Shown piece after piece: positions 35,152-41,651 of a stretch of 41,651 bases of DNA. The notes under the pieces were generated by a model. That model did not search any database, was not told where the DNA came from, and saw only the letters and a program-made list of their open reading frames with translations. The stretch is from an uncultured Pseudomonadota bacterium (GTDB lineage: Bacteria > Pseudomonadota > Gammaproteobacteria > Burkholderiales > Rhodocyclaceae). Numbering within the stretch: position 1 is the first letter of the stretch; each line of letters opens with the position of its first letter. The stretch spans positions 1 to 41,651 of the forward strand of contig CAIQBG010000057.1 in assembly GCA_903870055.1 (NCBI GenBank), in the 5' to 3' direction. The position numbers and the translations under genes were made by a program.

Positions 35152-36059
35152 CCGAACTTCCGATTGAACTGTCTGAGGATCTGAAGCCTGCGGGTCTAGT
35201 TGCCCTTGTTGGCCGCCCGAATGTGGGCAAATCGACATTACTGAACCGTCTGATTGGTGAAAAACTTAGCATTACGTCGCGTAAAGCGCAAACCACCCGT
35301 CATCGCATCATGGGTGTGCGTAGTGATGACGATGCGCAATATGTCTTTGTAGATACCCCGGGGTTTCAGACCAAACATAGCTCGGCACTTAACCGTACTA
35401 TGAACCGTGGCGTGACTCAGGCGCTGCTTGATGTGGATGTCATTTGCTTCGTCATCGAGGCAGGGCGTTTTGGAGATCCTGACCGGAAGGTTATGGCACT
35501 GTTGCCCGATGATCGGCCGGTGATTCTGGTCCTCAACAAGATTGACGAGCTTAAAGACAAAGCAGCCATGCTTCCTTTTGTGGCGAAGTTGGCTGAATTA
35601 CGTGACTGGGCTGCGATTGTTCCGGTAAGTGCTGAAAAGGGTACGCAAACAGATGCGCTACTAGGTGAGATCCGCAAGACTTTACCGAAACAGGGATTCC
35701 TATACGATCCCGATACGCTTACTGATCGTAGCGAACGTTTTATTGCCTCTGAATACATTCGTGAAAAACTGTTCCGCCTGCTGGGTGATGAACTTCCTTA
35801 TGCAGCGACGGTTGAAATTGAAAAATTCGAAACCGAAGGTGAGCTGCGCCGCATCTTTGCGGCCATTGTCGTTGATCGTGAATCTCATAAGCCTATGATC
35901 ATTGGCCGTAACGGTGAAACGCTGAAACGTATCGCCTCAGAGGCGCGTCAGGACATGACGCGTATGTTCGGTGGCACGGTCTACCTTGAGCTATGGGTCA
36001 AAGTAAAGTCGGGTTGGGCAGATGACGAACGCCTGCTGCGTACCCTAGGCTACGAATAA
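35148..36059 (+). CDS. era: GTPase Era
   Basis: Era binds the 3' end of 16S rRNA and helps assemble the 30S subunit. The 303-residue protein has the P-loop GRPNVGKST at 22-30, DTPGFQ, and NKID, and a C-terminal KH domain containing IIGRNGETLKRIASEARQ. The start lies inside the end of rnc, so the two are coupled. The N-terminus has a short extra acidic stretch before GLVALVGRPN. Confidence 0.98.
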   Translation: MTELPIELSEDLKPAGLVALVGRPNVGKSTLLNRLIGEKLSITSRKAQTTRHRIMGVRSDDDAQYVFVDTPGFQTKHSSALNRTMNRGVTQALLDVDVICFVIEAGRFGDPDRKVMALLPDDRPVILVLNKIDELKDKAAMLPFVAKLAELRDWAAIVPVSAEKGTQTDALLGEIRKTLPKQGFLYDPDTLTDRSERFIASEYIREKLFRLLGDELPYAATVEIEKFETEGELRRIFAAIVVDRESHKPMIIGRNGETLKRIASEARQDMTRMFGGTVYLELWVKVKSGWADDERLLRTLGYE

Positions 36060-36087
36060 TCGCCATCTCAACGCATAGCTGATTCCC

Positions 36088-36819
36088 ATGCGGCCCGTTA
36101 AAGTTGAACGCCAAGCAGCCTTTGTGCTGCATAGCCGACCCTATCGGGAAACCAGTCTGGTGGTTGAAGCGATTACCCGGGATTACGGCCGGATGGCACT
36201 CGTTGCCAAAGGCGTACGACGTCCACGATCCGCCATGCGTGGTGTGCTCATGGGTTTCCAGCCGCTAGAGATAACCTGGAGCGGCAAGGGTGATGTGGTC
36301 ACCCTACATAATGCCGAATGGCAGGGCGGCCAGCCGTTGTTGCAGGGGCGTGCCTTGCTGTGTGGCTATTACCTGAATGAACTGCTGATTAATCTGTTGC
36401 CGCGAGAAGATGCGCACGAGCAGCTTTTCGAGCATTACAGCACGACTTTGCAGACGCTATCAGCATCAGAAACGCATGATGCGGCATTTTTTTCCGCTGC
36501 ATTACGTCGTTTTGAGAAACGCCTGCTAGGGGAACTTGGTTATGGCCTCATGCTGGCCCACGATACATCGGGTCAGCCCATTGCTGCTGATATCCGTTAT
36601 TTATACGAAATGGAATCCGGGCCGCGGATCATTGCCGATTCCTCGGCCAGCGCCGGTACAATAAGCGGACAGACGCTGCTCGATATGGATGCAGAGTCCT
36701 TTGACAACCCCGTCACACTGATCGAGAGTAAACAACTCATGCGCAGTTTGATGGCCTTTTATCTGAATGGGCGGCAACTGCATAGTCGTCGCCTGTTTGA
36801 AGAGCTGGCTGACCTCTGA
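36088..36819 (+). CDS. recO: DNA repair protein RecO
   Basis: RecO works with RecR and RecF to load RecA on gapped DNA. The 243-residue protein has the N-terminal OB fold (VERQAAFVLHSRPYRETSLVVEAITRDYGRMALVAKGVRRPRS), then the helical domain containing LLCGYYLNELLINLLPREDAHEQLFEHY. No zinc-binding cysteine cluster is visible, as in E. coli. It lies 28 bases after era in the conserved era-recO-pdxJ-acpS order. Confidence 0.95.
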   Translation: MRPVKVERQAAFVLHSRPYRETSLVVEAITRDYGRMALVAKGVRRPRSAMRGVLMGFQPLEITWSGKGDVVTLHNAEWQGGQPLLQGRALLCGYYLNELLINLLPREDAHEQLFEHYSTTLQTLSASETHDAAFFSAALRRFEKRLLGELGYGLMLAHDTSGQPIAADIRYLYEMESGPRIIADSSASAGTISGQTLLDMDAESFDNPVTLIESKQLMRSLMAFYLNGRQLHSRRLFEELADL

Positions 36820-36840
36820 ATCATTTACTGAATTTCTATC

Positions 36841-37596
36841 ATGATTGAACTCGGCGTAAATATTGATCACGTGGCGACTCTCCGTCAGGCGCGGCGCACA
36901 TATGAGCCGGATCCGGTGTGGGCGGCAGTTGAAGCGCATCTGGGTGGTGCGGATGGCATTACTGTTCATCTGCGTGAAGACCGTCGTCATATCCAGGATG
37001 CTGATGTTCGTAAGCTACGCGACCTGACTCAGATCAAACTCAACCTGGAAATGGCGGCTACCGAAGAAATGGTCGGTATTGCCTGCGCACTCAAACCGGA
37101 AATGGCCATGCTGGTGCCCGAAGGGCGTCAGGAAGTTACTACCGAAGGCGGTCTGGATATCGTCGGTCAGGAAGCTCGACTCGCAAAAATTGTAGGTAAG
37201 CTACGCGATGCCGGTATTGTTACCAGCACCTTTATCGATGCAGAGCCTGATCAGGTCGCTGCCGCTGCCCGAATTGGTGTGCAGGTTTGTGAAATTCATA
37301 CCGGACCCTACGCGCATGCTTTTCACGCGGCAGGGCGTGATATCGAACGTCCGGCCGTTCAATCTGAACTACAGCGTGTTGCAGCCGCTGGCCAGCAAAT
37401 CCGTACCCTCGGCATGCGTTTTAATGCGGGTCACGCATTGAATTACTATAACGTTCAACCGATTGCTGCCTTGCCGGGCATCCGTGAATTACATATCGGT
37501 CACGCCATCGTCAGCCGCTCTGTCTTTGTTGGGTTGCGGGAAGCTGTTGCCGAAATGAAGCGGCTCATGCGTGAAGCCGTCAGCCTCAATCGTTAA
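36841..37596 (+). CDS. pdxJ: Pyridoxine 5'-phosphate synthase
   Basis: PdxJ joins 1-deoxyxylulose 5-phosphate with 3-amino-2-oxopropyl phosphate to form pyridoxine 5'-phosphate. The 251-residue protein starts [23 protein letters not shown], which is highly conserved. It contains [37 protein letters not shown] and [13 protein letters not shown]. Its product is the cofactor of the aminotransferase encoded at 8144-9346. acpS follows after five bases. Confidence 0.98.
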   Translation: MIELGVNIDHVATLRQARRTYEPDPVWAAVEAHLGGADGITVHLREDRRHIQDADVRKLRDLTQIKLNLEMAATEEMVGIACALKPEMAMLVPEGRQEVTTEGGLDIVGQEARLAKIVGKLRDAGIVTSTFIDAEPDQVAAAARIGVQVCEIHTGPYAHAFHAAGRDIERPAVQSELQRVAAAGQQIRTLGMRFNAGHALNYYNVQPIAALPGIRELHIGHAIVSRSVFVGLREAVAEMKRLMREAVSLNR

Positions 37597-37601
37597 AAGC
37601 C

Positions 37602-37979
37602 ATGATTCACGGCATCGGTACGGATATCGTTTCTGTTCAGCGTATTGGGCAGCTGTTATCTCGGCATCCCGAGCGTGCTACTGCACATCTGTTGCATCCG
37701 GCTGAGCAAGCTGAAGCGCAATTCATATCTGCCCAAGATCGCTTTGTTGCCAAACGCTTTGCGGCTAAAGAGGCACTGGCTAAAGCGTTAGGCACAGGCT
37801 TGCGCGCGCCTGTTTTATTGCCTTCGATCCGTGTAGAACACGATGTTCTGGGCAAACCGTTTTTTAGTTTTGAACCCGAGCTGGCAGAGTGGATCCGCCA
37901 GCGTTCCCTGCAGATTCATCTCTCCATCACGGATGAAGTGGATCATGCGGTCGCCTTTGTTGTTGTGGAGAAGCTATGA
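37602..37979 (+). CDS. acpS: Holo-ACP synthase
   Basis: AcpS attaches 4'-phosphopantetheine from CoA to Ser37 of AcpP. The 125-residue protein has the two metal-binding motifs: GTDIVSVQRI (Asp8) and RFAAKEALAKALGTG (Glu57). The C-terminus ITDEVDHAVAFVVVE is the usual ending. It overlaps nagZ by four bases (ATGA). Confidence 0.96.
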   Translation: MIHGIGTDIVSVQRIGQLLSRHPERATAHLLHPAEQAEAQFISAQDRFVAKRFAAKEALAKALGTGLRAPVLLPSIRVEHDVLGKPFFSFEPELAEWIRQRSLQIHLSITDEVDHAVAFVVVEKL

Positions 37980-39007
37980 GCACGAATGTACCCTACGGTC
38001 CTTTAATGATCGACGTGGAAGGCCTGTCACTCACTGAAGCGGATAAGTATCGGCTTCTGCATCCGCTGGTGGGCGGTGTGATTCTTTTTTCTCGTAACTA
38101 TAAAGATCCGTTACAGCTTTCGGCTTTGACACAGGAGATTGCCAGCCTGCGTCAGCCACCGCTGCCAATTACCGTCGATCACGAAGGGGGCAGGGTACAA
38201 CGCTTCCGCGAAGGCTTCACACGACTGCCAGCGATGCGTTTACTGGGCGAGCTTTTTGCTAAAGATCCTATCGCTGCTGATGAGTCAGCTGAAGCTGTTG
38301 GCCTGGTTCTGGCTAGCGAATTACGTGCCCACGGGGTAGATTTCTCCTTTGCCCCGGTGCTGGATTTGGACTGGGGTCGCAGCGGCGTTATCGGCGACCG
38401 TAGCTTTTCCAAAGACCCGCAGATTGTATCGAGACTGGCAGCGGCATTGATTCGTGGGCTGGCTAAGGGTGGCATGGGTTCATGTGGCAAACATTTCCCG
38501 GGCCATGGCTGGGTAGAAGCAGATTCCCACGTCGCCATTCCTGTCGATGAGCGCAGCATGGCAGAAATTGAAATCGATATGCAGCCGTACCATGAGCTAT
38601 CGCTCGATGCAGTCATGCCGGCGCATGTGATTTATCCGGTACTGGATGACCGTCCCGCAGGCTTTTCACCACGCTGGCTGGAAAAGCTCCGCCTGGAATG
38701 CCAATTTGAGGGCATTATTTTCAGCGATGACTTGTCTATGGAAGGTGCCAGCGTAGCCGGTAGCATTGTTGATCGTGCCAATGCCGCTTGGGATGCTGGT
38801 TGTGATGTATTGCTGGTGTGTAACAAGCCAGACTTTGTTGATACGCTGATTGAAGAATGGAAGCCCGAGGCACATCCTGTGCGTGCTGCCCGCATCCCTA
38901 ATCTGTTGGGACAGCCTGGCCTAGGTAAAGCACAGCCACTATCGCGTGCCCAACTTGAAGCCAATCCTGACTATCAAGCCGCACTGAAACGCATTCAGGC
39001 GCTGTAA
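37976..39007 (+). CDS. nagZ: Beta-N-acetylhexosaminidase NagZ
   Basis: NagZ, a cytoplasmic family 3 glycoside hydrolase, removes GlcNAc from anhydromuropeptides during wall recycling. The 343-residue protein has VDHEGGRVQRFR, the family motif KHFPGHGWVEADSH (from residue 172), and SDDLSMEGA at 250-258 with the catalytic Asp. It follows acpS and precedes uvrC by three bases. In organisms with AmpC its product can signal beta-lactamase induction, though no ampC or ampR is visible here. Confidence 0.97.
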   Translation: MSTNVPYGPLMIDVEGLSLTEADKYRLLHPLVGGVILFSRNYKDPLQLSALTQEIASLRQPPLPITVDHEGGRVQRFREGFTRLPAMRLLGELFAKDPIAADESAEAVGLVLASELRAHGVDFSFAPVLDLDWGRSGVIGDRSFSKDPQIVSRLAAALIRGLAKGGMGSCGKHFPGHGWVEADSHVAIPVDERSMAEIEIDMQPYHELSLDAVMPAHVIYPVLDDRPAGFSPRWLEKLRLECQFEGIIFSDDLSMEGASVAGSIVDRANAAWDAGCDVLLVCNKPDFVDTLIEEWKPEAHPVRAARIPNLLGQPGLGKAQPLSRAQLEANPDYQAALKRIQAL

Positions 39008-39010
39008 TTC

Positions 39011-40855
39011 ATGAGCCATCCCCTGCAAGATCAGGTGCGTACGCTGCCTGAGCGGCCGGGGGTGTATCGCTTTCTGGCCGAAGATGGCCAGGTGCTTTAC
39101 GTGGGCAAGGCACGCAATCTCAAAAGCCGCGTCTCGTCATACTTTGCCAAGAACCTGAGTAGCCCACGGATTGCACTGATGGTGAGCAAAGTTGCCAGCC
39201 TGATGGTGACCCCAACGCCCTCTGAATCAGAAGCGCTGTTACTTGAAAACCACCTCATTAAAGAGTTGGCACCCAGGTACAACATACTGTTTCGCGATGA
39301 CAAGTCGTACCCCTACATTCGTCTCACAAAAGAGACCTGGCCGTTAATTGGGCTACATCGGGGGTCGCTATCGAATAACGCAGAGTATTTTGGCCCGTAC
39401 CCGAATGCCTATTCGGTGCGCGAAGCCGTGCACCTGCTACAGAAGATCTTCCGCCTACGCACCTGTGAAGATAGTGTTTTTAATAACCGCACGCGGCCCT
39501 GTTTGCTTTATCAGATCAAACGCTGCAGTGGCCCCTGTGTCGGGCGTATCAACGAAACGGATTATGCCGAAGACGTAAAAGCAGCAACCCTATTTCTACA
39601 GGGGCGTCATCAGGAAACGATGCAACGCCTGACGGGTCTGATGGAAAAGGCTGCAGAGAATCTGGCCTTCGAACAAGCGGCACAGCTCCGTGATCAGATC
39701 CAGGCGCTACATCACGCGCAAGATACCCAGATTATGGATAGTCACCAGGCAGAAGATGTCGACATCATCGTTGCCGTGGAACAGGGCGGTAGTCTCTGTG
39801 TGAATCTGGCCATGGTACGCGGCGGTCGTCATCTGGGCGATCGTGCGCACTTCCCGCAGGCAGGTAACCAATTAGATCAGGCATCGCTTAGCGAAGTGCT
39901 TTCTGCCTTTATTGAATCGCATTACGCTTTGCATCCACCCCCCGGCAAAGTGCTCGTCAATGTTGCGGTTGACGAAGCAGTCATTGAAACGCTGGTCGGC
40001 ATTATCGGTAGGCCTTTACCGATGGATTTGCCGTATTACGCCCAACATAAATCCTGGGTGGAGCTGGCGGTGAATAATGCACAACTGGCACTTACACAGC
40101 GCCGGCGAATGCAGAGCCTGCAGGGTAAACGTCAGGAATCGCTGCTCGTGGCCTTGCAACAAGCCGGCTTGGCCCTTGAGCAATTGAATCGTATCGAGTG
40201 CTTTGATATCAGCCACACCCAAGGTGAAGCTGCTGTTGCATCCTGTGTGGTCTGGACGCATGACGAGAAAGAAGGTGGGGCGATGCGTCGCGCGGATTAC
40301 CGTCGGTTCAACATCACCGACATCACACCAGGTGATGACTATGCTGCCATCCACCAGGCCGTGTTTCGACGCTATAAACCAAGCGATAAGGGCGTGGAAG
40401 GTATCCGCCCAGATCTGATACTCATTGACGGCGGCAAGGGGCAGGTAGCGAAAGCTGCAGAAGCCTTAGCCGAATTGGGTCGATCGGACATGCCTCTGGT
40501 GGGTGTGGCCAAGGGATTAGGCCGTAAGCCCGGTCTTGAATCACTGATCTTTAGCGACGAACGTGAGCCCTTGCATCTAGACCCGGATAATCCCGGGTTA
40601 CACCTGGTACAGGAAATACGCGATGAGGCGCATCGCTTTGCGCTAACGGGCCACCGCGGCCGTCGACAAAAAGCCCGCTTTGGATCACGGCTGGACGAGA
40701 TTGCAGGTATTGGTCCCAAACGCCGGAAAGCGCTCATGACATGCTTCGGCAACGTATCGGCCATGAAGGTGGCCAGCATAGATGCGATTGCCAATGTGCC
40801 TGGGATGAGTGCTGAATTAGCACAACGGGTTCACGAAGCACTACAAGATAGCTGA
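39011..40855 (+). CDS. uvrC: Excinuclease ABC subunit C
   Basis: UvrC makes both incisions in nucleotide excision repair. The 614-residue protein has an N-terminal GIY-YIG domain (GVYRFLAEDGQVLYVGKARNLKSRVSSYF), a cysteine cluster (CEDSVF, RPCLLYQIKRCSGPC), a UVR domain (LMEKAAENLAFEQAAQLRDQ) that binds UvrB, an RNase H-like C-terminal nuclease (ECFDISHTQGEA, LILIDGGKGQ), and two helix-hairpin-helix motifs at the end. The order uvrC-pgsA is conserved in proteobacteria. Confidence 0.98.
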   Translation: MSHPLQDQVRTLPERPGVYRFLAEDGQVLYVGKARNLKSRVSSYFAKNLSSPRIALMVSKVASLMVTPTPSESEALLLENHLIKELAPRYNILFRDDKSYPYIRLTKETWPLIGLHRGSLSNNAEYFGPYPNAYSVREAVHLLQKIFRLRTCEDSVFNNRTRPCLLYQIKRCSGPCVGRINETDYAEDVKAATLFLQGRHQETMQRLTGLMEKAAENLAFEQAAQLRDQIQALHHAQDTQIMDSHQAEDVDIIVAVEQGGSLCVNLAMVRGGRHLGDRAHFPQAGNQLDQASLSEVLSAFIESHYALHPPPGKVLVNVAVDEAVIETLVGIIGRPLPMDLPYYAQHKSWVELAVNNAQLALTQRRRMQSLQGKRQESLLVALQQAGLALEQLNRIECFDISHTQGEAAVASCVVWTHDEKEGGAMRRADYRRFNITDITPGDDYAAIHQAVFRRYKPSDKGVEGIRPDLILIDGGKGQVAKAAEALAELGRSDMPLVGVAKGLGRKPGLESLIFSDEREPLHLDPDNPGLHLVQEIRDEAHRFALTGHRGRRQKARFGSRLDEIAGIGPKRRKALMTCFGNVSAMKVASIDAIANVPGMSAELAQRVHEALQDS

Positions 40856-40865
40856 TAATACGCAC

Positions 40866-41432
40866 ATGATGAATCTGCCACTCTTTCTGACCTGGGCGCG
40901 TATCGCCTGTATACCGCTGCTGATTGTTGCTTTTGTGCCGCAAGTATTGCCAATAGCAGAAGAGGGCAGAAACATTCTTTCGGCCATCATCTTCATCTTC
41001 GCCGCGCTAACGGACTGGCTCGATGGATATCTTGCGCGTAAGTGGAATCAGACATCCAACTTTGGGGCTTTTCTCGACCCGGTTGCCGATAAACTGATCG
41101 TCTCTACGGCCTTGATCCTTCTGGTGGCCGATGGCCGGGTTAGCGAACTGGTTACCATTATTATTATCGGACGAGAAATTACGATCTCTGCGTTGCGCGA
41201 ATGGATGGCCAGCATGGGTAAACGCAAGAGCGTTGCCGTTAACATGATTGGCAAGTTCAAAACGGCAGCACAGCTGTCTGCCATACCGATGTTGTTATAC
41301 GGGGCTGAGTTAGGCGGCTACGACATGCGCTTCTGGGGCACCTTGCTCATCTGGATCGCTGCAGCACTGACTTTATGGTCTATGGCTTATTATCTGTATG
41401 TTGCCTGGCCAGACCTCAAAGAATCCGATTAA
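40866..41432 (+). CDS. pgsA: Phosphatidylglycerophosphate synthase
   Basis: PgsA joins CDP-diacylglycerol and glycerol 3-phosphate in the inner membrane, the first step to phosphatidylglycerol. The 188-residue protein carries the CDP-alcohol phosphatidyltransferase motif with Asp50, Asp53, Gly54, Ala57, Arg58, Gly67, Asp71 and Asp75 (DWLDGYLAR to FLDPVADK). Four to six membrane segments are visible. The start is at the first or second ATG (40866 or 40869). As in E. coli, tRNA-Gly and tRNA-Cys genes follow. Confidence 0.96.
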   Translation: MMNLPLFLTWARIACIPLLIVAFVPQVLPIAEEGRNILSAIIFIFAALTDWLDGYLARKWNQTSNFGAFLDPVADKLIVSTALILLVADGRVSELVTIIIIGREITISALREWMASMGKRKSVAVNMIGKFKTAAQLSAIPMLLYGAELGGYDMRFWGTLLIWIAAALTLWSMAYYLYVAWPDLKESD

Positions 41433-41453
41433 GTAACTTTTGTTAAATTAGGC

Positions 41454-41483
41454 TTGACCCAGATTTCACATGTTCTGTATAAT
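41454..41483 (+). promoter_or_regulatory. Strong sigma-70 promoter of tRNA-Gly
   Basis: TTGACC (41454-41459) and a consensus TATAAT (41478-41483) are spaced by 18 bases. The mature tRNA begins 13 bases after the -10, so the leader is short. The bases after the -10 (TTGGGCTC) are GC-rich, as in stringently controlled promoters. Confidence 0.85.
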
Positions 41484-41495
41484 TTGGGCTCTCAT

Positions 41496-41571
41496 GCGGC
41501 AGTAGCTCAGTTGGTAGAGCGATACCTTGCCAAGGTATAGGTCGAGAGTTCGAGACTCTTCTGCCGCTCCA
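41496..41571 (+). tRNA. tRNA-Gly (GCC)
   Basis: The 76-base cloverleaf has acceptor arms GCGGCAG and CTGCCGC, a D stem GCTC/GAGC, an anticodon stem ATACC/GGTAT around TTGCCAA (anticodon GCC), and a T arm GAGAG-TTCGAGA-CTCTT. The discriminator base is T and CCA is encoded. It lies after pgsA, as glyW does in E. coli. Confidence 0.97.
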
Positions 41572-41581
41572 GTTTTATAAG

Positions 41582-41609
41582 AAGGGAAAGCAAACCGCTT
41601 TCCCTTTTT
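41582..41609 (+). terminator. Intrinsic terminator-like hairpin after tRNA-Gly
   Basis: AAGGGAAAGC (41582-41591) and GCTTTCCCTT (41597-41606) form a perfect ten-base stem around AAACC, followed by T. It resembles a full terminator, although another tRNA gene begins only 17 bases later. Confidence 0.8.
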
Positions 41610-41625
41610 AGTTCAGTTGTACGAA

Positions 41626-41651
41626 GGCGCGATAGCAAAGCGGTTATGCAC
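41626..41651 (+). tRNA. tRNA-Cys, 5' part only (cut by window end)
   Basis: The last 26 bases begin GGCGCGATAGCAAAGCGG and continue TTATGCAC. This closely matches the 5' third of bacterial tRNA-Cys, through the D arm. In E. coli, cysT also follows glyW after pgsA. The anticodon lies outside the window, so identity rests on the 5' sequence and position. Confidence 0.85.

Overview
The window is a housekeeping segment of a betaproteobacterial chromosome. This is inferred from gene order: mltG-tmk-holB-tatD-ankyrin, aminotransferase/uvrB/low-Mr phosphatase, rne facing rluC, maf facing yceD-rpmF-plsX-fabHDG-acpP-fabF, then nadB/rpoE-rseA-rseC-degP, lepA-lepB-rnc-era-recO-pdxJ-acpS-nagZ, and uvrC-pgsA-tRNA-Gly-tRNA-Cys. 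By eye the base composition is moderate (around half GC). I cannot name the genus. A ygfX/nadB pair between fabF and rpoE is reminiscent of Nitrosomonadales/Methylophilales-like or gammaproteobacterial arrangements.

Layout. Bases 1-140 hold the 3' end of an IS30-family element that abuts the stop codon of a TauE/SafE permease. Bases 960-8090 carry mostly tightly packed plus-strand genes: a small membrane protein, tadA, an L,D-transpeptidase, (ygfZ on the minus strand), mltG, tmk, holB, tatD, an exported ankyrin protein and an exported HKD nuclease. Bases 8100-13170 hold an aminotransferase and uvrB (divergent), an orphan lipoprotein and a low-Mr protein phosphatase (divergent). Bases 13120-18000 hold rne with a roughly 400-base leader, rluC and a Gph-like HAD phosphatase. 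Bases 18000-25700 hold a RsmI-like methylase and maf on the minus strand, and the lipid-synthesis cluster on the plus strand. Bases 25716-31632 hold ygfX, nadB, the sigma-E locus and an extra membrane gene. Bases 31700-41651 hold translation, secretion, RNA processing, cofactor and DNA-repair genes and end in two tRNA genes, the second cut by the window edge.

How the genes work together. plsX, fabH, fabD, fabG, acpP, fabF and the distant acpS supply most of the type II fatty-acid pathway, and pgsA uses its products. tmk and holB serve replication. uvrB and uvrC serve excision repair. rne, rnc, era, rluC and ygfZ act on RNA. lepB and degP act in the envelope.

Most of the window is ordinary conserved core. 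The most unusual points are: (1) a sigma-E locus whose anti-sigma factor is only 88 residues, has no membrane segment, and has no rseB beside it; (2) a translationally coupled tatD - exported ankyrin - exported nuclease run; (3) a near-identical 22-base element upstream of both acpP and lepA; (4) mutually exclusive stems between rpmF and plsX; (5) a long rne leader with a hairpin over the ribosome-binding site, and a repeated LQMVET motif at the RNase E C-terminus; (6) a DUF4239-like gene between degP and lepA. I found no CRISPR array, prophage or clear new defence system.
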